Shown piece by piece: positions 46,001-58,985 of a stretch of DNA of 64,000 bases; the first letter of the stretch is position 1, and the number at the start of each line of letters is the position of its first letter. The stretch comes from Tyto alba (taxonomy: Eukaryota; Chordata; Aves; Strigiformes; Tytonidae), in assembly GCF_018691265.1 (NCBI RefSeq), contig NW_024881313.1, forward strand, positions 36,077,518 through 36,141,517. The letters run 5' to 3'. Both the position numbers and the translations under genes were made by a program. The notes below the pieces were generated by a model, which saw only the letters and a list, made by a program, of their open reading frames with translations, did not search any database and was not told the DNA's origin.

Positions 46001-49000
46001 GTGTACAATTGTTTTAACCGATTGTGGCAAATCACAGTGGGCTTTGTGGTTAAAACGCTTCCTCGCAGGATTAAAACCAAGCCAATTCTGTCGTACATAC
46101 AACAGTCTGTGCAAGGGCCGTACAAATGCAAGGGCTGAAGAGCTGCAGTTAAGGCAAGAATCCCAGTCAAGGATCACTGGGGAGCTCTGCTCAAAAGCAT
46201 ACTTATCAAAAAAGGGAGCAGGAGGGGATAAAATGCAACAACAGCCCTTCTGTGTGTAGTAAATGCAGCTTTAATACTATTTCCAAAGTTTTTCAGAGAG
46301 TTTGCTGCTCTTCAAACACAACAGTCATAGCAGGCAAAGATTTCCTCTCCCTGCCTCCTCCCTAACAAGACTGCTATCCTCAAATTACACAAAGAAATAA
46401 CCGAGTTACAACTACGCCTCCCTCATTTTCGCTAGCACTGAAACTATATTGGAGGACTTCTAATAAAAATCTCAGCAATTTCTACACTTCAGGAACAATG
46501 TCAGTGCTAAACATCAGAATTTATTTGGGCTGCTATATACAAGTTTTAAGCTGGAAATATTGCTTTATTCCTGCTGTGCTAAGGCAGGGGTCACTTGATA
46601 CAGACCCCTCCAGTCACCCACAGATCCAGCTCTTGCACCCAGTTGCTTCCACACCGACACCCCTCACAGTAGATGGCTTCAGTTACAAACCTTACTGCCA
46701 ATTCCCCATTTCAGGATCCATAAATTGCATTGCCTTCTGCTAAGCTATGGAGAATGAATTACCGATAAAAGCACGTCTAGACACTGGCAATGGTTTGAAG
46801 ATGGCTACATGCTTACCCTGGGCTAGATATTAAAAATATCTACACTGTCAAATACCACAAGCAAATAGACTGGGATTAGCTATAAAGGCCTCCATGTCTT
46901 CCATTAAGGGTTCTGATGAATGTTTTCAGTACTTCTGCAGGCAATAAAAGAAGCATTTCAAGGCTTCCAAAATGCTAATAAAACTGCTATGAAGTATAAT
47001 TTAGAATCATAAGAAACCTATTAGTCTCCTGTAAGTCAGACATACTTCTGGAGATCTGCTATTTTGGAAGTGCATTTATTTACCCACTGACACACAACTG
47101 AAGTTGAGTTAATAGGAACAGAGATACAAAGCAGGTAAAGCTGTATTTCAGCTACTTGCTGAACTTTCTTACTGGTATTTTCTGTTCACATCATCACCTA
47201 CTACTCTTTGTGTTTATCTGCCTCTGAGGCATGTTTCAAAGTTGCTTGCTGGCAAATACAAGGATGAAAATCATGCTTTGTTTAGTTTTACTTCCTACAT
47301 GTTGACGTGAACTCAAGAGTTACAACACAACAGCAGTCTGATTTTATGTGGCTACCTGCAACTTCAGAGGAATACAGAAAGCTGTTAACTTGCCTACCCT
47401 ATTCGAAGGCAATCACGGCCATAAGAGAACTGGGGAGGAAAAGCTTGGCTAGGGGGAAAATAAAAGCAAGTCAGATGGGGTCTGCCCCTTGAGTACACCA
47501 ATGCTCCAACTGTGGCTAGCAGAGAACTTTCAGACGAAATCCCAAGGTATAAAGCATTAAAACTCTCCTCTCTTTTAAAGCAGGATTAGGAGTTCTGATC
47601 CTACAGGCAGCCATGACTGTTCAAATTTTGCTCAAAGTGAAATTCTAATGGTTTAATTAAAAGGCTGTAAAACTAGGAATATTAATTCATTCCCCTTTTT
47701 AAACACCAGCATAAAAAAACCCCTGTGTTCTCCTACCACAATCAACTTGAGAGGCATTTTTTGAAGGAGATGGGGAAAAGCACAGAGCTCAATCAGACAT
47801 TCTGATCCAGCTTCTATGCATCCAGTTACAACTCCTTACCTCAAGATGTGACTACAGGAGATAGACTGGCAGAATTAAGAAAGGGTTAGATTAGCCCATC
47901 CAGAGCAACAGTGGAAAACAATCAATTCTAAAAGGGATGAAGTTTTCATCCATAAATTAATCGTTGGTGACAGGAATAAACAACTCCCCGTGGCAAGTCA
48001 CTTAGCAGTTGCCCATTTCAGTGGCTATTCTTCAGCATCATTCAGTGGTCATTCCCCCTTTCAAGGTCTGCAATATTAGTGACAACGTCCTGAAGAAAGC
48101 AGATGTTTAAAACTGTTGCAGTGTAGGAATTCATATGTGCCCATTTTCTATTGGTTTCAGCCACAAAGTGAATGGGCAAGTGACTGACTCATCTAGCAGA
48201 TACAAGCAAAACCAGCGTTAGCCACTTTGCCAGCTGGCATATCATTGACCTTTACAGTTGTTCAGATCAATACCCATTGTTTACAGTTCAACAATACCTT
48301 AAGTTTGTGATTAATATACACAGTCAGTTGCAAACTCTGTAAAACTATTTACATGCACTATCTCATGCTCATCCAGGCCGAGTGAAGGAAGACATTCTAC
48401 ATTCAGGATTTCTCCCACCTTTATCTTGATGCTCATACTGAACTTTATCAAAAAAAAAAACCCATCTTCAACCGGCACATTAATTAAGATTTCTGTTGTT
48501 GCTGCTTTGAGAAACAATACAACCAAGCCATACACAGCTTGGGTTCAAGCCTTCTGTAAAGCTGCAATCCCATCATGCAAGAAAACACATAACATGGCAT
48601 ATCAAATAACCATGCAGAAGCCACGTACTATACATCAGACTCTCTGGGATTGACACTTGGGGACTTTTTCCCCTGGAGCAAGTGTAAAGGTCCTCAGGAC
48701 TGGAAATGGAATTATAACAACAGTTCTCATAAGATGACAGGCATGGATGAAACATCTGTACTACTTCTACAGCAGTCTGCTGCTTTGTTCCCAACAACCT
48801 TATAGTCTGGTTAATCCACTTGCAGGAACTACTCTGTCAGATCAAAGCCAGTTCGGTATCCTGTCCAAGTTTTCAAAAGAAGATGTAAAACCCTATAACA
48901 GGCAGTTACACAATTATCTGCCCAGAGGGTAGACATCTGACTAAGCCTGGGCAGTTAACAGTTGGCTTATGCTTTGAACCAGGGGAGTTCATAATCCTTT

Positions 49001-52000
49001 TTTTAAATCCTATCTAATTTAACCTTCTCAACTATAGGTTGATTTATTTAATCTCACGCAATGTTTGATCTCCATATTATTGGCAGCAAGCTCCCCAGGT
49101 TAATTCCATGCAATTCACCAGGACATTTCTTTTTATTGAAGTTAAACTTGTTCCCTTGGCTTCCTTAAGTACCCTTTCACCACAGCAGTGGAAGAGTAGT
49201 ACCTTCAACTTCACTCCTCTTACGTGTAGATCTGTCAGGCCCAGTCCTATCAGTCTGTGGACTAGAAATAGTCTGGAGTCTTCCTAGAAGCAGCAATACC
49301 ACATCTCCCGTGCTTCCTCCTGAATCTATGTCCTGTTGGATCACCCTAGGAACTAAACAGGTAACAGTTCCCTCAGATGGAAAAACCCAGTGTGAAATAC
49401 TACATAGCTTATGGTCCCCCCTCTCTGCCATTCAACATTCCTACTAGCTGCTAAACATAACTCATGTCAACTGCTACTCAAAGCATGGAGGGGAAAAAAA
49501 AATCCATCTGGATGAAAGAAAGCTAACTCAGCTTTAATTGCATGAAAACGAAGCAGTTTGCTGGACAGAGGGGAGATTTAAGGCCTTTTAGAACAATAAT
49601 TCTTTAAAACAAGAAAAAAGCTTGAGGCATGGTTATTTTGAGGCGGAAGTTATACCACTGTGTTTCAAGGATCGGCAACAGTAGCAATGCAACCAGCAAC
49701 CCACAAGGGAAAAAAGAGGTAAGAGCAAAACACAGCAGTCAGTGGCCAGCTGTGAAACACCCCATGAGCAGGCTCTTTTCAAACATGCACTAAATGCTGC
49801 ATAAATTTGTTAACTAGTGTGGGTTGCAAGACAAGTAAGAAGGGGAACTTCAGTAACAAATCAAAAAGTATAAGACCAATGGTAGACAGCACTGTTTTGA
49901 CCTCTCCTTATACTCCACTTCTAGTCACAAAGGTGAGCAAGAATCATTATAAACGATATTGTACTTCCCTTCCAGCAAACCCCACACGCGGTCTAGGAAA
50001 GAGCTGGGAACATTCAAAAATGTACAGAGAAAAAGATAAAAATCAAACACACGAATAAATTCCTGACTAATATCATGTAATTCAGTAGCTGGGCTATAAA
50101 GAGCCACATTTCTGCATTGCATTACTACTGCCTGTCTACGTTCTTTACAGCAATTAGCATTTCTGCTGAAGAGCAAAATGCCCTCGAGTTGGTTCACTCA
50201 CGATGCAACAAAATTGGTCCTTCCTACATTTCCATACCCTCTAGCAGCAATAAATTAATCCATTGCATTAGCCTAGAATGTGGTGTAGTGTTTGCAAAGC
50301 ATGAAGCATGCAGGTTATCCCTGACCGCCCACACGGCTCAAGCTTATGTTGAGATATAAGGATCAATACCTGTAGTGAGCCAAGTCATGACATTTAAATC
50401 ACCCTAAGTATGGCATCCCCACAAGCTCGGAGGCAGCCCCAGATTCCCTGGCCTCTGGGCACCTGCTGCTATTGAAGCTTAAAGCAAGCTCAAGGCTCCA
50501 TTCAGCTAGTGAGAGGGCTATTTACTTCGCATTTCCTAACTCTACTCCAAACTAACCTTCCTCTCCACCCCAAGAAATAGAAGCACCAGACATTAAGCAG
50601 CAGGGGCATTGAAAGAGTCATCAAAGAAACAAGTCATCCTTACTGATGGCAGAACTGTTTGCCACTCTCCCTACCCTCTCCCAAGCAAAAGGACACTGTT
50701 TTACCCTCTTTGCTAAGCTGATTCTGGGAATAAACAAGCTTGCTTCCATAGATAAGTCTATGAGGCTGAAGCACTGTAGAAAAAAAGAATTAAAAGGAAG
50801 TTAAGCACAATTATCCCCTTTCTATCCCATTCCCTGATGACTGGTCAGTGCTGTAACATGAACACTGTCCTGACCCCAGGCAGTACATCAAAGTTCACCA
50901 TAAGCTATTGTGCTCAGATATCTTCAGTGCAATAGAAGGATAATTGATCTAATAAAAACCCAAGTTAATGCTTTTAACTGCACTGGGGGAGAGAAGAAAG
51001 TAAGGAGGGGGCATAACATAGCTCAGTATGAACTTATATTTCTTTGCATTTGCTTCTTAAAACCACTGTAAGCACTCATGTTTATGGTTTTTTGAAGAAA
51101 AAAAAAAAATCAATCATGCAATAACAAGTAGTTGCTCAAAAAAAAGTAATGAAACTGAACAGGGAAACTGTCATGAAGGTAGACTACAAGACTGAAAAGC
51201 TTGAGAATATTTACTTTGGGGAGGAAGCAAATATGCAGACAAGATAAAAAGTAGGGAAGGTAAGAGCAGGGAAATCAAGAACTTTCATCCTTTGGGCTCT
51301 TGCACTGGGAAATAACATCCAATAAAGTGACAAATTCAGAACAAATCCAGGGAAAACACTTTTTCACACAACACATCTACCTTGGTGATCACTGCCCCAG
51401 GAAGCCACTACAGCTCAGAACCATCCTCTTCCCCCAGCCACCTTTCCATGATTTTAAAATGACTACCCGTAGTTGCATACACAAGCCTACTGAAGGACCC
51501 AGTCTAAAATTGGAAGCTTAGGAGGGGTGACAACAAGAATTCACTGCAGTCCTACCCATAACAAGAGAAATCATTGTGAGGAACAGGTCAGACAGAGATT
51601 TAATATATGCAATTAGAAGTACTTATCTAAAATTACATGCTAAGTCTCTGCAGCATATCTTTCTGAACCTAACCCTTTTAGCTGGAATTGGCAATTACTC
51701 AAAGACTAACAGTCTCAATTACTACATCATGACGATACAGTTCGGAATACAACTGAGGCAGAGTAATATGGACAAGCCACATAAGACTTTAAAAGAGTAC
51801 CAAGGGTTGGTATCAGGATAAAAAGACCAACTGTGAAAGGGAAAGTGATCTCAAACTCCTACAGTAGCATGAGCCATAAGAGGATTTGAACACAGGTCAT
51901 CTTAAGAGTCCTACACGCAACCCTTCACAGGCACACTAAAATATGACGGCTTGGATAAAGCCTTTCCTCTTTACAAGAGGAGATTTGCAGATATCTGTAA

Positions 52001-53155
52001 TAATAAAAATGGCAGGAGTCACTAGATGGCAACTGGAACTATGGTTCAAGTGATTTGATGAAGATTGTACAAGTGTAGCCAGGATTCCTGAATTGTGTCT
52101 CTGTTCTGTTTTCCAACTGCGATCAAACAAGTGCCTGAGGTAACACTACAGAAGCTGTCAAGATCCAAGTGGAAAGATAAACTGGTAGTATTATAAAAAA
52201 TAATCCTGTAGAGCTTCTTTAAAAGGAAATGTAGTATAAGGCCTCATCTCTTCACCTTTCCTCAATCCCTGCCAGACAATATTTACTATGGAAAAGTTTT
52301 ACCCAAGAAAGCTCTATCGCCTTTAGTGGAGACACCTCCATGTTCACAGGAATGCCTATTTCTGCCTGGCTTAAATCCAGGCACCTTCCACAGGCAAGGT
52401 GTGAGAGCTGCTGCACCTACAGAAGCACCAGCTCACACACACAGAAAGGAGAATATGAAGAAGCCCATCGACATACAAGCCAGATGAGAAAAAGGAAGTT
52501 TTAGTTACCACGACCACCTGTCAGAAGCTGTTTTCCATTGAGAAAATCTTGAGGAAAGAGGCACACAGCAGAAGAAAATTACAGAGCTACAGTTCCAAAG
52601 GACTCTACTTCCTGTGCTGAACTCAGAATTATTTGGGATTTCCATATGGCAGCCTGCAATACGTCAGTGATCCCTTAGCTGGCATCAGTTCCAGAATGAG
52701 ATTAGGAACAGAGCTAATCGATTCATTTTTCTCTTTATAGGTGAAGGGAAACAAAAACAAAAAAAAAAACGTAAAGAAGCACAGGAAAGGAAAAGAAAGA
52801 AAAACCATCCCCTTAAGTTTCAATGATTCTGGAACCGTGTAGCTCTAAATCCCCCTCAAACTGCAGTGCTCTTGTGGGTACAGCTGAGCTTCACACTTGC
52901 ACATTAACTGTTCAAAACAAAGGGATTATACAAAGGACTTGGCTCTAAACAAATAGTCTGAAGTCCTCCAACAGTTGATCTTTTTAACTTTAAGTACTAT
53001 GTCCCACAGCCAGGACAACTGAACTGCCTCTAGTGAAAAATCAGTCAAGCCTGCTTACTCTCACACCACCTCAAGAAAGGTTGTGTAAGGCACTTAGCAA
53101 ACACAGAGATTATGCTAACTGAAATACAACTCCCCAGACAATTTTGATTGCATAC
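43026..53155 (-). other. OXSR1 intron 2 (10130 bp)
   Basis: This complete intron has donor GTATGCAATC and acceptor TCTCTACAG. It is largely unique AT-rich sequence, with a small A/C-rich patch at 45646-45685 and a few short A runs. I recognise no gene, transposon or structural RNA in it. Confidence 0.9.
45646..45685 (+). repeat. CAAAA-type low-complexity repeat
   Basis: A-rich sequence with regularly spaced C (AAAACAAAACAAAAAC pattern), a short simple repeat in intron 2. Confidence 0.8.
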
Positions 53156-53268
53156 CAGGAGTTCATCCATGCTCGTCTGACACTTCTCAAGATTGATCCG
53201 TTTAATTGCCACCTTCTCCTTCTTTGGAGCACAGAAGGCTGCCTGCACCACTGCAGTCGCTCCACTCC
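53156..53268 (-). CDS. OXSR1: OXSR1 exon 2: glycine-rich loop and VAIK lysine
   Basis: This 113-bp internal exon encodes about residues 24 (split) to 61 in human numbering. It starts inside the ATP-binding loop, reading [19 protein letters not shown], and continues to [11 protein letters not shown], so it holds the ATP-anchoring lysine 46. It ends with MDELL at the start of helix C. The acceptor is CCCACAG before GGAGTGG and the donor is CTG followed by GTATGC. It begins with the last two bases of the Gly24 codon and ends on a complete codon. Human OXSR1 has Tyr at the AAFC position as I recall it, so Phe35 is a conservative change. The upstream exon, which supplies the first base of Gly24 and the start codon, was not found in the 10.7 kb to the right. 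Confidence 0.96.
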
Positions 53269-55537
53269 CTGTGGGTGAGAGAGATAGTTAGCAACATCTC
53301 GCGGGAAAGGAACAGAGGTCAGACAATAAAATTACAAGTGCCTGTTAGTAAAGACAGCAGAGCCAGGTGAAAACCCAAGGAAGGCAACCCCACAGGTACT
53401 CCCCACTCTATGTCTGTGCAACTCAGTGGGTCAGCTCAGCTGCAACATCAAAGCGCTGAGCTAACCAAACAAAAACAAGCCGATCTTTACAATACCTTGC
53501 AGGGATCATTACAGCTCTGCAGACGAAAAAACTCTCCAGATTCCAGCTTACTTATAAAAGAGGAGTGATTCTTCTCCTGTGCTTTTAAAAGAAAGGCCAC
53601 TGAGGTCACACAGACTTTTAACCTGATGTGTTCACCCGAAGTGTTGAAACAAGCCACACTATTTGCTACCAACACTAATGAGATTTTTCAAATATTTTTA
53701 TGTACTAATTGCTGTTCTCGTCTCTCCTCATTTTATGCAAAGACACGAGGTAGGTTTCATTCAAGCCTGTTCAGCTCCAGCTCTCACACAGTAGCACACC
53801 ACCTCAGTGTCTGGGTTGAAAACCACAGCCAGAGAATGTTTAAATTCCAATAGGGAAAAAATATCATATTTTAATGTACAGCTGTTCAAACTGCTAGACA
53901 TAGGGATAAAGGTTGTGGATTTAAACTGCTTGGCAATATCATACCCTTTGATATCAAAAGGAGTTTGCAATAGTGAGAATTAAAATCTAGTTGATGTTAA
54001 GCCCATATTTGTTGGCCTCCAGAAATAGTTGCAACATTCACGTCTCCTCAATAAGACATCTTGCTGCTTTACCTTCTATTTTCATCTTGGTTCCTGGCAT
54101 TTTCCCAGCAAATTCCAATTAATAAAAAAAAAGGGTAGGAGAAATGGAAAATAGCTCAAGAACTTCCTATTGCCAATACCTAAAAAAATGCTATTAAAAA
54201 TAAAGCCACAGCTATTTTGTTCATTGTCCCAGGCATCACTCTTGAGTCCATTTGGGCTGATGAGGGAGACAAGAACAGCTATTCTGCACTTCAGAATAAC
54301 ACACTTATTTTATGAGATTCTCCTGTTCTTACCACTATAAAAAACACTTCCAGATTCTGTAATACAGGTCAAGCACATTTTTGCAAACTGGTTTGTTTTT
54401 TTTTTTTTTTTCTAGTACGTTCAGATAAACTGCGGGCAAAAGCTTTCAATCTCATCTTCAAACAAAGGCTACTGAAGCCCCCTACAACCACCATCAAGAG
54501 TCTTCTCACAGCAAGTTGCACCAAGTCACAGCCAAACTCTAATAAAGTGCCAGGTGGTAGAAAGAGCTTCAAATCCATCCCTGAAAGATGCAGGAAAAAC
54601 TGCACCATCCAAAGTCACGCTGAAATAAGTGACAATGCCCTAAACTGTGGGATTTTGCTCCTCTAATCTTCAACCAGTACCTGCTACAGTGGAGTTACAG
54701 GAGTTTCACTTCACTTTATATGGCATTGCAAGTGTACCCTGGACAATAGCATCAGCTTGTCAGTTGATTCCCTGCACTTAAGAGTTTACATTTTAACAGC
54801 AGAAGGCAGCTATGTATAGAACACAAAGCAGCAAGGTTGCTAAAGCTGTACTATTGCATGAGAAGCAAATGGGTTTTTAAGAAGTTCAAGACCGAGGCCA
54901 TTTATTACCTGCACACATATTATTTTTCAGATACTCTTCATAGCACAGTGCAAAACAAGGCCACCAGGAGAAGCTTAGGTGGAAGAAAAGGATAGCAATA
55001 GGAGCAAGAATACTTACAAGGGACTTTGAAAACAAAGTTTGGGTGCCATAAGGAGGGTCTTGAGCAAAGGATGGAGATGATGGAAGAGTCTAGGCAGACA
55101 TTTAACAAAAAGCACGCAGAAAAAGCAAGGAAATGGAGGTTTTTGACAGCTGAGTTTGGCTAGACTGCCAAGAGCAGGGCTAAAACACACAGCATTAAGC
55201 ACAGAACAAACATCCACATACACTCCCTGTGGTCGCTTTGCCTGGCACATAGCAAGTGCAGGACCCCAACACGAAAGCAGCAGCCTCAGCACAGACTTAT
55301 TCCCACTCACTGGAAAACCTGGGTTGCACTCACCCGCTCCTCTCCACACAGCACCTACTTCTCTAAATTTTTCTGCTGTTTCTTTGGTGGGAAGAAGGTG
55401 AAAATACTTAAAGTGACACAAGATCTCAAGATAAAGACAGCAGAGCATACAGAAGTGGTGACAAAAGGCTGGAGCAAGTCTGCATTTTCTAGCCCGACTG
55501 GTCTCCCTACAGCAATAGCCATTTGAAAGTCAGAACT

Positions 55538-55625
55538 AAAAAAAAAAAAAAAAAAAAAAACAAGAAACCAAACAAACAAACGAAAAAAACTAAAAAAAAA
55601 AAAAAACACAAAAAAACACACACCA
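55538..55625 (+). repeat. A-rich low-complexity tract
   Basis: A run of 23 A (55538-55560), then CAAA units and another A run (55592-55606), ending in CACACACC. Simple sequence in intron 1. Confidence 0.9.
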
Positions 55626-57850
55626 CCAAACTACTTGTGCCTGTATCACTCCTTAAGAAAAGGTTAGATCTCTGAAGAAACATTGCTGCTGACACATTCA
55701 CAGCACCAGTATTATGATTTCTTTCTTTAGATGTCTTGTTGGATGTCTTGGTGCACAGTAATAGACAGAGGCTGAAAACACAAGCCAGATGCTGTAAGAA
55801 TATACGACTGCACACCTCAGGAGACTGTATTGTCACACAAACCTTTTTCCTCTTCAGTTAGTTTTGCAGTGCGTATTTTCATCTCTAAAGCTACCTGCAC
55901 GATCCTCATCAACACAAGAGTGTGTTCAATGACTCTTTCCGGGTATCTCGGACACTTAGTGGCTTCAGCATACACTTGCTTCCCCCCTACAACATGATGT
56001 ACTGGGATTTCTGTGCCAGTGAAACCCAGCTGGTGTAAGCATGACTGGCAGAGATGCTTCTTACAATCCAGGCGTGATACCACGACTGTAAACCAAATCT
56101 TTCACAAGATGACAGTGAAGTCCAGGGTTTTATAGAAGTGATTACACAAAGAACGGCTTTGTGTTTTATTTTTTAACATGTTACTACCAGAAACAATAGA
56201 AGCAGACTAATTAAAAGCAGGACCATGCATGCTACAGCTCATTCCCACTCCTCAAGCCTGCCCGATCGATGCTCATTAGGACTTCAGGGCAAAAACTGTT
56301 TTTCACTAAGTGTTTGGACAATGCCCCAGCCTACAGGGACCTGATCTGTTATGAGTGTATGGCATTATTTGAACAGTGATAAAATCCCAAACTAAATCCT
56401 TCTGGGCACATGGCAGGGAATCATCTGAACTCCAGACTCCTCCCATTTAATTCCCTGCTGCTCCTACTTCCCTGGCAGCTCTCTTCAGTTCGATCACCAC
56501 CTGCTCTCCTCACTCCCCCCTCTCCCACTAATTCGTCATTTCTTTCAGCTCCTCTGTAGCACTTAATTATAGAGAAACAATGAAATCTCAAAAGCGTATC
56601 AAGCAAGGATTAAGCCAAGCTGCAGCACGATGTGCCACAAGCAATCTGCTCTTTGGTAGCAGCAGTGGAGTGCCATGCTTCTGGGACCAAACAAAGACGG
56701 GTTTCCATGCTTCTTTGAAGAGTACAGGAAACATAGCAACACAGCCACTTCAGGCTTTGCAGCCATGCAATTAATTTATGAAATTCCAGGGTGGCAAGAA
56801 AAGGAAAGGAAAGAAACTACAACAAGGATGCTAAACACATCGCTAAGTAAAAACAAGCATAGAGATGATGACACCAACAGTGAGAAAAAAGAACAAGCCT
56901 GGCAAGGAAGTTTTTTAAAGTTTAGGAGCAGGGAACGAATATATGGGGAAAGGTGGGGAGAGAAGTGATTTCCCTAGCTGCTATAAACCACCTTCAATGA
57001 GAAAAAAAAAAAAAAACACAAGAGCAGTTTGTGGTAGGGTAGCACAACTTAGATAAACAACTCTCCCAGCAGACACAGATCAGAGCCAACTACAGTCCCA
57101 TGTGCTGCTCAGCTGCAACGCTGTGGGCAGCACTGGGTTAAGGTACTTGTGCTCAGTTCATGTTTGTTCCCCACCTCAAGACACTCCGATCAAGGTCAGT
57201 GCTGAGGCTCTTCCCTCCGCCTCCCTCAAGATCAGCTTTTGGAGAAAATTCGCTCCCTAGTTAATCTCTTCCAGCACAACGGCTTAGCAAAACAATGAAA
57301 ACCGGGCATGGCCAAAGGCTTGCTGCTTAATTCCTGAAAAGCAGGAGATCGTTTTGTTGAGGGCTGGGGGGGAGGAAAGAGGCCCCAAGTGGGCATTAGG
57401 ATCCGTTTAATACCCCCTGCTTTGGTCACTGTAGGCTCTCACAGTTCCAACCCTCACGATAGCAGCTGCAAAATTCCTGCATAAGAGGGTCACGACCTGC
57501 TTTAGGAAACACTGCCTAAGGAGGAAAACATACCCTTTCTAACCCTTGCTTCTTGCATGTTTCTATATTTAAACGGTTCTTTCTGAAATAAAACCAACCT
57601 CTGAAAGGATGAAAACAACCCAGACCAAAAACTCCCCAAGCACTCAGTTACTGAAGGCTGATTTTCCAGGTTATCTCCTCTGGTCCCCTGGAGCCAAGCT
57701 CCCTGTACCTCCAGCACCCAGAGCTCCAGACTGAACTTCTCCTTAAATAGAGACAAACTCCCCACAGAAGTCCACCACCAGCTTTCAAGGGAGGCTGGAT
57801 TCTATCCCTTCTGCTGTCACTTGCTGACACATAATTTATATGAAGCTTGG

Positions 57851-57922
57851 GGGTTTTGTGTTGTTTTTTGTTTGTTTGTTTGTTTTGTTTTTTGTTTGTT
57901 TGTTTTGTTTGTTTATTTTTTT
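57851..57922 (+). repeat. TTTG microsatellite
   Basis: Imperfect (TTTG)n repeats with interspersed longer T runs, in intron 1. It is potentially length-polymorphic. Confidence 0.9.
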
Positions 57923-58538
57923 TAAAAATAAAAAGAAAAAACCCCTCTGAGATCTCTGTTAAACTTAATGGCAACCAATGATTTCAAGGCTATTTGGAGA
58001 AGTGGAAAGACAGGGGAGTGGCTGGAGGACACAGCATGTTCATATACACTTTGTTTCCAAAGATAACCGAATCTTTGCAGCCACATAAGGACACTGCAGC
58101 TCTCCCAGTAAGACTGGGATGAATTGCACTGATGCCTCCTCCCAGGCGAATGCAATTAAAGCCAGAGGTCCTTTTGGCAGATATCTGCTTAAGCAATGGA
58201 GAGAGTCATGCCAAATGGTCACAAGACAACCATCAAATCCTGGCTCTAGAACAGTATTCTCCCCACCATGTGCAATGGCAAATTAAAGTAGCTACATAAA
58301 AAGAGTGCTCACAAAACAGCGTTGCCCAAATTTTAAATCCATCCCACTGCTGGAAACAGTTTCAAGTACCTTGGGAGATGGAAAATTTCCCTTCAAGGTA
58401 ACTCAGTAGCTCACAAAGCTGTTTCAGTCAACAGGGGACACCTTCCATAATAGTCGTGGAGCACCAATCTTTATCTTAATGTGGTATCAAATCAGCTCTG
58501 TAGAGGAAATACTCTTCCAGGGTCAAATGAACATTACA

Positions 58539-58985
58539 AGCAATTTAGATTGGAAGGAACCTCTGGAGGCATCTAGTCTATTCTTCCCCTGAAAGCAGGG
58601 CCAAATCCCACGTTAGATGAGGTTGCTCAGCATTAAATTCAGTCTAATTTTGAATATCTTTAACGACAGATATCTCTACAACCTTTTTGGCTGTTCCTGT
58701 GTTCAACCACCCACATAATAAAGCTTTTTTTCACTATCTAATCGGATTTCCAAATGTTGCTGACAAACTACAGCCTTTCACTGCTCACCTCCATAGAGAC
58801 CAGCTTCATCTCTTCTCTAATTTCCCACTAGATAGCTGAGGGCAGCAACATCTCCCCTTCAGATCATTCTTCTAAGGCTGAAGAAATCCAGCTTTCCTAG
58901 CCTGGCTCTATAGGTCACGTTCCAAGTCTCCTTCAGCATTCTCAGCACTCTCAGCTGAACACCTCTGCACAACCCTGTCTTCTCC
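58539..58985 (-). mobile_element. Old CR1 LINE 3' fragment
   Basis: This stretch resembles the reverse complement of a CR1 3' region. It starts at the left with TTGGAAGGAACCTCTGGAGG, the reverse complement of the CR1 terminal segment. It continues with recognisable blocks such as AGGTTGCTCAG, TTTTGAATATCT and CTACAACCT, then a tract like the CR1 part encoding the end of the second open frame. The copy is more diverged than the one at 41622-42528 and shows no usable frame, so it is probably an older insertion. It lies in the same orientation as OXSR1. Boundaries are approximate, and the subfamily was not determined. Confidence 0.75.

Noticed and set aside
55014..55448. Minus-strand frame of 144 codons upstream of exon 2
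   Set aside because: Cys- and Leu-rich with no family resemblance. Frames of this length are expected by chance in 64 kb, and it does not encode the expected OXSR1 N-terminus.
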